A stretch of DNA of 64,000 bases from Aminobacter niigataensis (GTDB taxonomy: Bacteria > Pseudomonadota > Alphaproteobacteria > Rhizobiales > Rhizobiaceae). A model generated the notes under the pieces. That model did not search any database, was not told the origin of the DNA, and was given only the letters and a program-made list of their open reading frames with translations. The stretch covers positions 1 through 64,000 of the forward strand of contig NZ_JACHOT010000001.1 in the NCBI RefSeq assembly GCF_014200015.1, written 5' to 3'. Positions 47,271 to 56,199 of the stretch are shown piece after piece (position 1 is the first letter of the stretch; each line of letters begins with the position of its first letter). Position numbers and translations under genes: made by a program.

Positions 47271-48245
47271 TCAGAGCCAGCCGCGGCGGCGGAACCACCA
47301 GAACGGCAGGATGGCGGAGACGACCATCAGCCCAAGCGCAAACGGGTAGCCGAGCGCCCATTTGAGCTCGGGCATCAAGTCGAAGTTCATGCCGTAGATC
47401 GAGGCGACCAGCGTCGGCGGCAGGAACACCACCGCCGCCACCGAGACGATCTTGATGATGCCGTTCTGCTCGATGTTGATCATGCCCAAGGTGGCGTCGA
47501 GCAGGAAGGTGATCTTCTGCGACAGGAACGAGGCGTGGTCGGTCAGCGACGCCACGTCGCGCGACAGCGTCTTCACCCGCGCCTTGGCGTCCTTGCCGTT
47601 CTTGGCCTGCCCGGTGGCGCTGGCGAGGAAGCCCGCCAGGCGCTGCAGCGAGGTCAGGCTGTCGCGCATGTTGGACGTCAGCGACTCCTTGCGGCCGATG
47701 CCCTTGAGGATCACCTGGAAGTCGCGGTCGCGCTTCGAGGCCTTGGTCGCCGTCGGGTTGAAGATGTCCTTCGACAACAGCTCGACCTCGCGCGAAACGC
47801 GCTCCAGTACGTCGGCGAGCCGGTCGACGATCGCCTCCAGCAGGCCGACGAGGATCGTCTCGCCCGTGGTGCAGCCGATCGCCGCCTTCTCGGCCCGCAG
47901 CGGAAAGGACAGGAACGCCTTGGGCTCGTGGTAGCGGATGGTGACCAGCAGGTTGCGGCGCAGCACGAAGGTGACCGGCGACATCACGGGAAAGTCGCTG
48001 TCGGCCTGCGAGGGCAAGGTGGCGGTCATGAAGTAGGCGCCGTCCTCGACATAGAGGCGGGACGAGATCTCGATCTCCTCCATCTCCTCGCGTGTCGGAA
48101 CCCCGACGCCGAGCCACTGCTCGACCTCGGCCTCTTCTTCCCTCGTCGGATTGAGCAGGTCGGCCCAGACGATCTTGTCCTTTTCGGCCGCAATGCTGTC
48201 TGCAAGGCGCAGACGATCGTTTTCCACGACGAATGCCTTGATCAT
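47271..48245 (-). CDS. corA: CorA family magnesium/cobalt transporter
   Basis: 324 aa from MIKAFVVENDRLR; the extra 25 codons upstream are rejected. A large cytoplasmic domain is followed by two membrane helices; the selectivity motif Gly285-Met-Asn287 (YGMNFDLMPEL) is intact. Pentameric channel in the inner membrane for Mg2+. Confidence 0.93.
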   Translation of the reverse strand: MIKAFVVENDRLRLADSIAAEKDKIVWADLLNPTREEEAEVEQWLGVGVPTREEMEEIEISSRLYVEDGAYFMTATLPSQADSDFPVMSPVTFVLRRNLLVTIRYHEPKAFLSFPLRAEKAAIGCTTGETILVGLLEAIVDRLADVLERVSREVELLSKDIFNPTATKASKRDRDFQVILKGIGRKESLTSNMRDSLTSLQRLAGFLASATGQAKNGKDAKARVKTLSRDVASLTDHASFLSQKITFLLDATLGMINIEQNGIIKIVSVAAVVFLPPTLVASIYGMNFDLMPELKWALGYPFALGLMVVSAILPFWWFRRRGWL

Positions 48246-48566
48246 CGCCGGTCTCCCATACTGGAGCTGATATCGTGCCCGATCGCGGGCCGGGTTGCTG
48301 GATTGCGCCGGCGGGGTCACGAAGGACTGGGCCAGCGCCTAGGCGCGATAGACCCGGGTGGCTGCGACGTCAAGTTGCAAATCGGCAAGGTGGCGGGATG
48401 TAGCGGGTCTAGGTGCGGCCAGCGCCACGGGGCGCATGTCGTCTTGAAGTAGATATATAGTGTTCGTATAGGATATTCGGTGAGAGATAATGCGTTGTAA
48501 GTTGTTTTAAGTTTTCATAGCGGAGATGGTTGTGCTACGAGGCGATTCTTAGTGTGGGGACTTAGC
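48246..48566. other. Divergent intergenic region, corA / porin-like gene
   Basis: 321 nt. The right half (48440-48560) is markedly AT-rich and holds the predicted porin promoter at 48444-48472; the left half shows nothing clear. Confidence 0.55.
48444..48472 (+). promoter_or_regulatory. Predicted promoter of the porin-like gene
   Basis: TTGAAG, a 17-nt spacer rich in TATA, then TATAGG. It gives a 5' UTR of about 90 nt before the ATG at 48567. Confidence 0.55.
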
Positions 48567-49322
48567 ATGAGAAAGATTATGGTATTTTCCGCTGCATTCT
48601 TTGCAGCGGCAAGTGGCGCTATCGCTGCCGATAACGTCGTTGGTGACTCCGTGCCGGAAGCACCTGTGGCATCGTTCTATGATTGGTCCGGCGGCTACGT
48701 CGGCGCGTTTGGCGGCTGGGCGCGCGGCAAGACGACTGCCACCGACATTGAGGGCGAAGAGTACGGTGGTGCGACTCCCGGGGCGACGATGAGCCTGTCA
48801 GACGACGGTTTTGTCGGCGGTGTGACGGCAGGTTACAATTTTCAGCATGGTTCATGGGTCTTTGGCCCTGAACTGGAGCTGGGCTGGGCCTCAATCAAGA
48901 AGACCCACATTGACCCTAATGACAACGAAGACGGCCTGTTTGCGCAATACGGATTTTATGGGACCGCCACAGGTCGGTTGGGCTATGCTGCCGATCGTAC
49001 CCTCTTTTATGGCAAGGGCGGCCTGGCCTTTGCTCGCATCAAGAGCGCCGGTGGCGAGTTCGATGGCGTCGGCGAGGAGAATGACGACGGCTATTGGGGC
49101 TTTGACGGCAACGAGGCCGGCTTTGGCAACAAGACGCGGCTTGGCTGGACGATCGGTGCCGGCGTTGAGCATGCGCTGTCCGAAAAGTGGACCGTCAAGG
49201 CCGAGTACCTCTACGCTGATTTTGGCAGTAGCACGTACAACAATCTTGAAGATCCAGACAGCCCCTTCAAGTTCAGGGACAAGCTCCACGCCGTCAAGTT
49301 CGGCGTGAACTATCAGTTTTGA
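48567..49322 (+). CDS. Outer-membrane beta-barrel protein, Omp25/31-like
   Basis: 251 aa with a signal peptide (about 1-21, SGAIAAD). The mature protein alternates aromatic/hydrophobic strands (YDWSGGYVGAFGGW, TAGYNFQHGSWVFGPELE) and ends in aromatic NYQF, as outer-membrane barrels do. Eight-strand opacity-type porin in style, similar to Omp25/Omp31 of Brucella and rhizobia. A strong terminator follows. Confidence 0.88.
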   Translation: MRKIMVFSAAFFAAASGAIAADNVVGDSVPEAPVASFYDWSGGYVGAFGGWARGKTTATDIEGEEYGGATPGATMSLSDDGFVGGVTAGYNFQHGSWVFGPELELGWASIKKTHIDPNDNEDGLFAQYGFYGTATGRLGYAADRTLFYGKGGLAFARIKSAGGEFDGVGEENDDGYWGFDGNEAGFGNKTRLGWTIGAGVEHALSEKWTVKAEYLYADFGSSTYNNLEDPDSPFKFRDKLHAVKFGVNYQF

Positions 49323-49344
49323 TGGAAATCTGCAGGATGAAAAG

Positions 49345-49371
49345 AAGCCCCGCCTTGAGCGGGGCTTTTTT
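49345..49371 (+). terminator. Terminator of the porin-like gene
   Basis: AAGCCCCGC, loop CTTGA, GCGGGGCTT then TTTT. Nine base pairs plus T-run. Confidence 0.85.
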
Positions 49372-49397
49372 GTCGACTCGTGCCGGCGCGCAACCGT

Positions 49398-50192
49398 TCA
49401 GAAGAACTCGTCGAGCAACTGGTAGTACGAGAGCCTCGCCGGATCGGCATCGGGCAGGCCGTAGAGCTCGAGGAATGGCGCAACCCATTCCGGGCCGAGA
49501 TTGAGATGGATGCTCCAGCACAGGATGCCGAGATCCTGGTAGCGGTCGGCGACACCGAGGCGGCTGCAGTCGATGAAGCCCGTGAAGCGGCCGCCCTCGG
49601 CGATGAAGTTCGGCATCGAGGCGTCACCATGCGTCACGACCAGTTCCTCGCTGGCAGGCCGCCGCGCGAGCACTTGCTCGAACACGGTCTCGGCCGATTG
49701 GCCGAGCCACTCGTCGTCGAAGTCCTCGACATCGACCACGCCCGTCTCCATGCGTGCCCTGGCGAGAGGGATGCGTCTGGAAAGACGGTGGTCGAAGGGG
49801 CATGAGGCGATGTCGAGCGCATGCAGCCGGCGCAACGCGTCGGCTATGATGGCAATCGCCTCGGCAGCAGGAACCTGCTGCGTGACGAGGTCGCCGCCCG
49901 GCAGCGCCGTCATCAGCAGCCAGTGAAGCCCGGCATGGGTCTCGAAGACGATGACTTCGGGGCAGGGTACGCCCTGCCCACCCAGCCAGCGCAGCCGGGC
50001 CACCTCGTCGGACAGCTCGGCAAAGTCGCCTGTTTCTTCGGTCTTGAGGAACAAGGTAGACTTGCCCGATGCCTCAAGCCTGAAGACGCTGGCACCTGAG
50101 GCGCCGATCGTCTGCTGCTGCCAGTCGTAACCGGCGAGCGCTTCACGCAACGTAGAGGGAAGATCGATCTCGACAGTTGAATGCTGGGTCAT
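49398..50192 (-). CDS. Aminoglycoside 3'-phosphotransferase-like kinase
   Basis: 264 aa, the length of APH(3')-IIa, from MTQHSTVEIDLPST with AGGGAG upstream. It matches that enzyme throughout: GYDWQQQTIGASGASVFRLE, Lys50, VVTHGDASMPN with Asp190 and Asn195, GFIDCSRLGVADRYQD with Asp208, and the C-terminal end YYQLLDEFF. All catalytic residues fall at the same numbers as I remember for APH(3'). No transposon or integron is nearby, so it looks chromosomal. It may use kanamycin/neomycin-like compounds or another substrate. It follows a leader peptide and terminator on the same strand. Confidence 0.88.
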   Translation of the reverse strand: MTQHSTVEIDLPSTLREALAGYDWQQQTIGASGASVFRLEASGKSTLFLKTEETGDFAELSDEVARLRWLGGQGVPCPEVIVFETHAGLHWLLMTALPGGDLVTQQVPAAEAIAIIADALRRLHALDIASCPFDHRLSRRIPLARARMETGVVDVEDFDDEWLGQSAETVFEQVLARRPASEELVVTHGDASMPNFIAEGGRFTGFIDCSRLGVADRYQDLGILCWSIHLNLGPEWVAPFLELYGLPDADPARLSYYQLLDEFF

Positions 50193-50296
50193 CTGCTCCC
50201 TGGCGGACATGAAGTAGGCTCCGCAGCTGACATGGAGGTGCTGATAGATCTCAGTCTTCTCGCGTGTCCTGCAAAGTCGAACTGCGTAAAAGCAAA

Positions 50297-50322
50297 AAAG
50301 GCCGGGGTTACCCCGACCTTTC
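50297..50322 (-). terminator. Terminator/attenuator upstream of the APH-like gene
   Basis: On the minus strand AAAGGTCGGGG, loop TAA, CCCCGGCCTTTTTT. Stem of about 10 bp with a T-run. It starts right after the stop of the MYW leader ORF and ends about 105 nt before the APH start. Confidence 0.8.
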
Positions 50323-50323
50323 T

Positions 50324-50353
50324 CTAGCGTCTCGACATCCGATGCCAGTACAT
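50324..50353 (-). CDS. Putative 9-aa leader peptide, M-Y-W-H-R-M-S-R type
   Basis: Encodes MYWHRMSRR and stops at TAG immediately before a terminator. The same start block (TGACCACGG ATG TAC TGG CA) precedes the ORF at 16422-16466, and codons 5, 7 and 8 differ synonymously between the two copies. No clear Shine-Dalgarno is seen here. The arrangement, a short ORF ending at a terminator ahead of a gene, is that of an attenuator, here possibly for the APH-like gene. A TTAACCTTTTGCTAAC site upstream (50410-50425) resembles a CtrA box. Confidence 0.45.
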   Translation of the reverse strand: MYWHRMSRR

Positions 50354-50362
50354 CCGTGGTCA
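50343..50362 (-). promoter_or_regulatory. Conserved 20-nt block around the second MYW start codon
   Basis: TGACCACGGATGTACTGGCA, identical to 16455-16474 on the same strand. It can pair as TG-A-CCA/TGG-CA with a 9-nt loop holding the ATG. Possibly an RNA element of its own. Confidence 0.5.
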
Positions 50363-50505
50363 AAGGTGGAGACGATCTGCAAATCTCCCGGCGACCGTAG
50401 CCAAGGTTGGTTAGCAAAAGGTTAACGCTGCGGGATGAGGAGTTGGTCGAAAGCGCGTATGCAAAAGGCGGGCGACTGACTGTCTCATCGCACCGCGCCA
50501 AAAGG

Positions 50506-50530
50506 AAAAGCCCCGCGATGCGGGGCTTTT
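50506..50530 (-). terminator. Terminator of ychF
   Basis: AAAAGCCCCGC, loop ATC, GCGGGGCTTTT on the minus strand; an 11-bp stem running into TTTTCC. It lies 26 nt after the ychF stop. Confidence 0.85.
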
Positions 50531-50555
50531 CGTATGCGGATGCGACGGCCAGGGG

Positions 50556-51659
50556 CTAGGTGTTGAACTTGAACAGCATCACGTCGCCGTCCTGGACGAC
50601 GTATTCCTTGCCCTCGTCGCGCGCCTTGCCGGCTTCCTTGGCGGGAACTTCGCCGCCGAGCGTGACGAAGTCGTTAAAGGCAATGGTCTGGGCGCGGATG
50701 AAGCCGCGCTCGAAGTCGGTGTGAATGACGCCGGCCGCCTGCGGCGCCTTGGCGCCCTTGTGCACGGTCCAGGCGCGCGTCTCCTTGGGGCCGACGGTGA
50801 AGTAGGTGATCAGGTGCAGGAGCTCGTAGCCGGCGCGGATGAGCTTATCCAGGCCGGGCTCCTCGAGGCCGAGATCGGCTAGGAATTCCTGCGCCTCCTC
50901 GTCGGGCAGTTGCGCCACTTCGGCCTCGATGGCGGCGGAGATGACAACGACGCCGGCGCCCTGCGCCGTAGCCATTTTCTCGACAGCCTGGGTGTGCTCG
51001 TTGCCGGTGGCAGCGTCGCTTTCGGCGACGTTGCAGACATAGAGCACCGGATGCGAGGTCAGAAGGTTGAGCCCCTGCAGGATTTCGAGGTCCTCGGCAG
51101 CGATGCCCTTGAGCAGCAGCCGCACCGGCTTGCCGTCCTGCAGCAGCGTCAGGGACTGCTCCATCATCGGCAGGACGGTGGTCGCTTCCTTGTCCTTGCT
51201 GGCGGCGCGCTTGCGGAACTGCACGATGCGGCGCTCGAGGCTTTCGAGGTCGGCGAGCATCAGCTCGGTCTCGACGGTCTCGGCGTCGGCGACGGGATCG
51301 ATGCGGCCTTCGACATGGGTGATGTCGTCGTCCTCGAAACAGCGCAGCACGTGCACGATGGCGTCGACCTCGCGGATGTTGGCGAGGAACTGGTTGCCGA
51401 GGCCTTCACCCTTCGAGGCGCCGCGCACGAGGCCGGCGATGTCGACGAAGGAAATGCGGGTCGGGATGATCTCCTTCGACTTGGCGATCGAAGCGAGCTG
51501 CTTGAGGCGCGGATCGGGAACCGCGACCTCGCCGGTGTTAGGCTCAATGGTGCAGAACGGATAGTTCGCCGCCTGCGCGGCAGCCGTGCGCGTCAGCGCG
51601 TTGAAAAGCGTCGATTTGCCAACGTTGGGCAGGCCGACGATGCCGCATTTGAAACCCAT
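50556..51659 (-). CDS. ychF: Ribosome-binding ATPase YchF
   Basis: 367 aa, Obg family. P-loop GLPNVGKST, then the YPFCTIEPN region, and the C-terminal TGS-like domain (FTVGPKETRAWTVHKG, VIHTDFERGFIRAQ). Binds ribosomes, prefers ATP; implicated in stress responses. Common family length. Strong terminator after it. Confidence 0.95.
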   Translation of the reverse strand: MGFKCGIVGLPNVGKSTLFNALTRTAAAQAANYPFCTIEPNTGEVAVPDPRLKQLASIAKSKEIIPTRISFVDIAGLVRGASKGEGLGNQFLANIREVDAIVHVLRCFEDDDITHVEGRIDPVADAETVETELMLADLESLERRIVQFRKRAASKDKEATTVLPMMEQSLTLLQDGKPVRLLLKGIAAEDLEILQGLNLLTSHPVLYVCNVAESDAATGNEHTQAVEKMATAQGAGVVVISAAIEAEVAQLPDEEAQEFLADLGLEEPGLDKLIRAGYELLHLITYFTVGPKETRAWTVHKGAKAPQAAGVIHTDFERGFIRAQTIAFNDFVTLGGEVPAKEAGKARDEGKEYVVQDGDVMLFKFNT

Positions 51660-51733
51660 GGTCTTTTGGTCCTATCGGGAAATCGGAATTTGCTCAGGGC
51701 TATGGGCGATAGGGCCTAAGATCGTCAAGTCTT

Positions 51734-52276
51734 TCAGCGTCGCACGCGGTATTGCGTATGCACCGCGCCATTGGCCAAGGGCTTGGCAAAGGCGAGATCG
51801 AGCCAGCGATCGGCCTGTTTGCCGCCGAAAGCCCGGATGCCCGAGCCGAGGATTATGGGGATGGTGCCGATCTCGATCATGTCGAGCAGGCCGGCGTCCA
51901 TGAACTGACGGGCCAAGTCGCCGCCGCCGAGAAGCCAGATTCGGCCTTTGGCGCCGCGCGCGCGAAGATTGGCAAGCATTTCGGCTGGCGTGCCGGCCAT
52001 TGCTTCGGCGTTTTCGGGTAGGTTGTCGAGCGGGCGCGAGGTGGCAACCAGGCAAGGGTATTGGGCGTAGGCCCATTCCGGTTCGAGGCGGACGACATCA
52101 TAGGTGGCGCGGCCCATGACGATGCCGCTCAGTGACGCCATGAAGCCGGAAAAGTCGTAATCGTCATCAGGTGGAAAGTTGTCGAGCCAGTCAAACGTAC
52201 CGTCCTCGCGGGCAATGAAGCCGTCAAGCGACATCGCGAACATGTAGATGACGTCGTCAATGCCCGAAGAGACCAT
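51734..52276 (-). CDS. Dihydrofolate reductase-like (RibD C-terminal domain) protein
   Basis: 180 aa from MVSSGIDDVIYMFAMSLDGF, with AAGGA 9 nt upstream; the longer frame is the shadow of the GFA gene. The RibD-C/DHFR fold is shown by SLDGFIAREDG, VMGRATYDVV, IWLLGGGDLARQFMDAG and LLDMIEIGTIPIILGSG. Likely an NADPH-dependent reductase of unknown substrate. Confidence 0.85.
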   Translation of the reverse strand: MVSSGIDDVIYMFAMSLDGFIAREDGTFDWLDNFPPDDDYDFSGFMASLSGIVMGRATYDVVRLEPEWAYAQYPCLVATSRPLDNLPENAEAMAGTPAEMLANLRARGAKGRIWLLGGGDLARQFMDAGLLDMIEIGTIPIILGSGIRAFGGKQADRWLDLAFAKPLANGAVHTQYRVRR

Positions 52277-52368
52277 CGGAACCGTTCCTTGTTGCCAAAG
52301 AGTGTTTCCTACCATGGGATCTGTCGGAGTTATGTCAGGAGCCCTCAGCGAGCGCACGGGGCATTGGG

Positions 52369-52776
52369 TCAGTCCGGATCCTTGTCGTAGGCCTTGGTTC
52401 CCGGAGGCAGGACAACCCATGGATGACGGCGGCAGTCGTAGACGGAATCCTCGGGAGGCGGAAAATGCGGATCGGCGAATGCGCCGACTGCCACTGCCAC
52501 AAACGCACTCTCGGCGCCGGCTTCGGTGTGGAACAGGTTCGTGCCGCAGACCGGACAAAACCTGAAGGTGTAGCGCGAGCCTCTGTCGCCGAGGCGCAGG
52601 TATTCGGTTGCCGTGCCCGTTACCTTGTAGGGCGGAGCGAAGGCGGCCAGGGCGGCAAAGACACTGCCGGTGCGGCGCTGGCAGGCGAGGCAATGGCAGA
52701 TGCCGACGCCGAGCGGTGCGCCGTCGACCTCAATGCTCAGCTGCCCGCAGGAGCAGGACGCAGTTCGGGCTTGCAC
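52369..52776 (-). CDS. GFA family (CENP-V/GFA) zinc-binding protein
   Basis: 135 aa. Zinc Cys residues in CSCGQL, CHCLACQRR and CPVCG; the core runs GSVFAALAAF to RFCPVCGTNLF. Relatives include the glutathione-dependent formaldehyde-activating enzyme Gfa, but many members have other roles. 92 nt upstream of the DHFR-like gene, possibly one unit. Confidence 0.88.
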   Translation of the reverse strand: MQARTASCSCGQLSIEVDGAPLGVGICHCLACQRRTGSVFAALAAFAPPYKVTGTATEYLRLGDRGSRYTFRFCPVCGTNLFHTEAGAESAFVAVAVGAFADPHFPPPEDSVYDCRRHPWVVLPPGTKAYDKDPD

Positions 52777-52864
52777 GATGACACCTCGCCTGACGGTTGC
52801 ATCGGATCAAAGGGCATTGCGCGCCCTTATCGCATGAACGGAGGCGAATGTCTTCGCAGGCCCC

Positions 52865-53602
52865 TCAGTCCTTGCCGAGCAGCTTCTTCAGCATTGCGGC
52901 CATCGGCCCGGTCTCGGGAACCTTGATGGCAGGCTGGTTCGGGCGGGCCTGGCGGATATGGCTCTGGGCCTTGGGCGCCTGCGGCTTGGGGGCTTTCGGC
53001 GGCGGGGTGTCATCAGTACCGGTCGGCTGAAGCTTGTCGCGCAGCCCGACAGTGACCTTGTTCATGAAGCCGTTGTCGTCGCCCTTTGCCAGCAGGTCGG
53101 TGCTGTCGGCCACGAGGTCGAGCAGCACTTCCAGCCATTCCTTGTCGGCCTTGGCGAAGTCGCCAAGGACATGGCCGTGCACCATCTCCTTGACGCCGGG
53201 ATGACCGATGCCGATGCGGACGCGGCGATAATCCTTGCTGATATGCTGGTCGATCGAGCGGATGCCATTGTGGCCGCCGGCGCCGCCCCCAACCTTGACG
53301 CGCACCTTGCCGGAGACGAGGTCGAGCTCATCGTAGAAGACGGTCAGCGCCGAAGGCTCGAGCTTGTAGAAGCGCAGGGCCTCGCCGACCGACTGGCCGG
53401 ACAGGTTCATGAAGGTCTGCGGCTTGATCAGGATGATCTTTTCGCCGGCGATGTTGCCTTCGGCGATCAGTCCCTTGAACTTCTTCGTCCAGGGCGAAAA
53501 CGAATGGCGGCGGGCAATTGCGTCCGCCGCCATGAAGCCGACATTGTGCCGGTTGTTCTGGTATTGCGCACCCGGATTGCCGAGACCTGCAAAGAGCAGC
53601 AT
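52865..53602 (-). CDS. pth: Peptidyl-tRNA hydrolase
   Basis: 245 aa from [15 protein letters not shown]. Catalytic His in NNRHNVGF (about residue 19) and the Asp of FYDELDL are present, with PQTFMN. It frees tRNA from stalled peptidyl-tRNA. The C-terminus has an unusual Pro/Lys/Ala-rich tail (about 195-230, [15 protein letters not shown]) before a terminal helix; the core enzyme ends near 190. Starts 24 nt after rplY, so the two are probably one operon. Confidence 0.93.
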   Translation of the reverse strand: MLLFAGLGNPGAQYQNNRHNVGFMAADAIARRHSFSPWTKKFKGLIAEGNIAGEKIILIKPQTFMNLSGQSVGEALRFYKLEPSALTVFYDELDLVSGKVRVKVGGGAGGHNGIRSIDQHISKDYRRVRIGIGHPGVKEMVHGHVLGDFAKADKEWLEVLLDLVADSTDLLAKGDDNGFMNKVTVGLRDKLQPTGTDDTPPPKAPKPQAPKAQSHIRQARPNQPAIKVPETGPMAAMLKKLLGKD

Positions 53603-53626
53603 GTTCGGGTCCTCCGGAGGCAAAGG

Positions 53627-54241
53627 CTATTCTGCCTCGGCAGCAGCCTCGGTCGTGGCTTCTTCCGACTTCGATGCCGAGGTGCCGGCGATCGTGGCGA
53701 TGGTGAAGTCGCGGTCGGAGATGACGGGCTTCACGCCCTTGGGCAGCTTGACGGCCGAGATGTGGATCGAGTCGCCGATGTCGGTGCCGTCGAGGTCGAC
53801 GGTGATGGACTCGGGGATCGCGTTGGCCGGGCAGTGGAGCTCGACCTCGTGACGGACGATGTTCAGCGTGCCGCCGCGCTTGATGCCGGGCGACTTCTCT
53901 TCATTGATGAAGTGAACCGGAACCTGGACGTTGACTTCGGTGTTTGCGCCAACGCGCAGGAAGTCGACATGCATCGGGAAGTCACGAACCGGATCGAGCT
54001 GGAAGTCCTTGGGCAGGACCTTGATCTTCTTGCCGTCGACGTCGATCGTTGCCACGGTGGTCAGGAAGCCGCCGCCATGGATCTTGTAGAAGACGTCCTT
54101 GTAGGACAGGGCGATGGCCAGGGGAGGCTGCTTGTCGCCGTAAATAACTGCAGGCACTTTACCGTTGCGACGAACTTCACGGGCGGACCCCTTACCGACC
54201 AGTTCGCGTGCTTCGGCCTTGAGCTCGTATGTTTCGCTCAT
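53627..54241 (-). CDS. rplY: 50S ribosomal protein L25/general stress protein Ctc
   Basis: 204 aa. The N-terminal L25 domain ([19 protein letters not shown]) is followed by the Ctc/TL5 C-terminal domain ([17 protein letters not shown]). Binds 5S rRNA. The C-terminus is acidic ([12 protein letters not shown]). The usual rplY-pth pair. A longer frame upstream is rejected. Confidence 0.95.
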   Translation of the reverse strand: MSETYELKAEARELVGKGSAREVRRNGKVPAVIYGDKQPPLAIALSYKDVFYKIHGGGFLTTVATIDVDGKKIKVLPKDFQLDPVRDFPMHVDFLRVGANTEVNVQVPVHFINEEKSPGIKRGGTLNIVRHEVELHCPANAIPESITVDLDGTDIGDSIHISAVKLPKGVKPVISDRDFTIATIAGTSASKSEEATTEAAAEAE

Positions 54242-54508
54242 GGCATTTCCTTTCGGTTGTATGGAGCGCCTACGGCTGGCATGAAGCCTGATCCGTAAAC
54301 GTCGAAAGCCGCCGGGTGAGGCGGCCTTCCGCCGCGTTGCCTCCAAGGGTGTCTACGCGGGTGGCGGCTCTATATCCGAAGGTGGCCAAAAGTGCAACCG
54401 CCGGGGCTCCCGGGCGCTGGCTCGGTCGTGGTGCCGCCGTGGCTGCTCGCGAAAACACCGCAGTGCCTGTATCACGCCCGTTCGAATCGTTCACGGTCGC
54501 AATCAGCC

Positions 54509-55273
54509 ATGCAAGAATTTCTCCTGCTCGATCTCCCGGTGGGCACAATCCTGGTCCTCGTCGTCGTCGCCTTCGTCGCCGGCTGCGCGCGCGGCTTCTC
54601 GGGTTTCGGCGGTGCCCTGATCTTCGTGCCGGTGGCAAGCTCGCTGGTCGGTGCGAAGCTCGCCGTGCCGTTGCTGCTGATCGTCGACCTCGTGCTGACC
54701 CCGGGCCTCATCCCCAATGCCTGGCGCAACGCCGACCGCGCCAATGTCGGCGTCATGGCGCTCGGGGCGGCGGTTGGCGTGCCCACTGGCACCTACCTGC
54801 TCACCCAGCTCGACGGCGTGGTGATCCGCTGGGCCATCGTCGCCATCGTGGTTGCGCTGCTCGCGCTGCTGATGTCGGGATGGCGCTACCACGGCCGTCC
54901 CCACGCCACCATGACTGCCGCCGTCGGCATGACCTCGGGGCTGTTTTCCGGTGCGGCACAGGTCGGCGGGCCGCCGGTCGTTGCATACTGGCTCGGCGGC
55001 GCCTTCCTGCCGCAGACGGTGCGTGCCAACATCGTGCTCTATTTCGCGATTTCGAGCGTGCTGTCGATCGTGAGTTATCTTATCGCCGGGCTCCTGACCC
55101 TGGAGACGGTGGGGCTGTCGCTGACGATCGGGCCGACTTTCGCGCTGGGACTGTATATCGGCTCGCGCCTGTTCAGCCGCGCCAATGAGGCCACGTTCCG
55201 CCGCATCTGCTACGGGCTGATCGCGACGGCTGCGATCGTCGGCCTGCCCGCCCTGGATGGCGTGTTGAGATGA
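54509..55273 (+). CDS. TauE/SafE-like sulfite exporter family membrane protein
   Basis: 254 aa from MQEFLLLDLPVGTILVLVVV; the frame runs 39 codons further but without membrane topology. About eight hydrophobic helices, with the family-type GFSGFGGALIFVPVAS near the N-terminus and a repeat in the second half (GMTSGLFSGAAQVGGPPVV). It precedes chrB/chrA by 112 nt and may transport a sulfur oxyanion. Confidence 0.85.
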   Translation: MQEFLLLDLPVGTILVLVVVAFVAGCARGFSGFGGALIFVPVASSLVGAKLAVPLLLIVDLVLTPGLIPNAWRNADRANVGVMALGAAVGVPTGTYLLTQLDGVVIRWAIVAIVVALLALLMSGWRYHGRPHATMTAAVGMTSGLFSGAAQVGGPPVVAYWLGGAFLPQTVRANIVLYFAISSVLSIVSYLIAGLLTLETVGLSLTIGPTFALGLYIGSRLFSRANEATFRRICYGLIATAAIVGLPALDGVLR

Positions 55274-55385
55274 TTGCAGCTGGCGCCGCTTTCAAATAGA
55301 ATTCACGTATCGGGGGCATGGTGGACTCCCCGTGAGGCCAGGTGGCCCAAGTTCCGCCTTCGCCCATTTGTGCGGAGGAATTGCC

Positions 55386-56198
55386 ATGCCCAGAATGATC
55401 TCATCGCAAGAATTGATCCGCCTCGTCGGCACTGACCGGTGCCCGACGGTCGTCGACGTGCGCAGGGAGACGGTCTTTGCTGCTGCTCCGACACGGATCG
55501 CCGGCGCGCTATGGCGCGACCACATGAGGGTCGACGACTGGCTGCCGCAACTGCCTGCAGGGCGCCGGATCGCCGTCTATTGCGCGCACGGCCACAATGT
55601 CAGCGAGATAGCGCTCGCCAAGCTGCTGGCCGCTGGCGCTGACACATCGATGCTTGAAGGCGGAATGGATGCCTGGCTGGCTGCCGGCGGTCCTGTCGTG
55701 GCACGCGAGGCGCCTGGTCTGGAGCCGGGGCTGCCGCGACCAAGCGAATGGGTGACGCGCGCGCGCCCCAAGATCGACCGCATCGCCTGTCCCTGGCTGA
55801 TCCGGCGCTTCATCGATCCGCTGGCGGTTTTCCATTTCGTCTCGGCCGAATGGGTCAAGGACGTCGCCGACGAAACGGGTGCGATCCCCTATGACATCAA
55901 GGACGTGCACTATTCGCATCGCGGCGACGAGTGCACCTTCGATACCCTGATCTCGGAGTTCGGCCTGACCGATCCCGCACTTCTGCACCTCGCCCGCATC
56001 GTGCGCGGCGCCGACACGGCCCGGCTTGATCTCGAGCCGCAGGCGGCAGGACTGCTTGCGATATCGCTCGGCCTGTCGGCACTCGAAGAGGACGACCTCG
56101 CCCAGCTTGAGAAGGGCATGGCGATTTACGATGCGCTCTATGGCTGGTGCCGTTATGCAACTGGTGAAACCCACAACTGGCCGGCAAAGGCGATCTGA
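55386..56198 (+). CDS. chrB: Rhodanese-ChrB fusion protein
   Basis: 270 aa. N-terminal rhodanese domain (about 1-110) with the active-site loop CAHGHNVSE (Cys66); C-terminal ChrB-type domain (RIACPWLIRRFIDPLAVFHF, DECTFDTLISEFGL). ChrB proteins act as chromate-sensing regulators or reductase-like partners of ChrA. The fusion suggests a sulfur-transfer role in chromate or sulfur oxyanion handling. The chrA start lies 1 nt after this stop. Confidence 0.88.
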   Translation: MPRMISSQELIRLVGTDRCPTVVDVRRETVFAAAPTRIAGALWRDHMRVDDWLPQLPAGRRIAVYCAHGHNVSEIALAKLLAAGADTSMLEGGMDAWLAAGGPVVAREAPGLEPGLPRPSEWVTRARPKIDRIACPWLIRRFIDPLAVFHFVSAEWVKDVADETGAIPYDIKDVHYSHRGDECTFDTLISEFGLTDPALLHLARIVRGADTARLDLEPQAAGLLAISLGLSALEEDDLAQLEKGMAIYDALYGWCRYATGETHNWPAKAI

Positions 56199-56199
56199 C

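Noticed and set aside
50410-50425. TTAACCTTTTGCTAAC resembling a CtrA box
   Set aside because: One mismatch to TTAA-N7-TTAA, and short sites like this arise by chance, so it is not listed as a feature.
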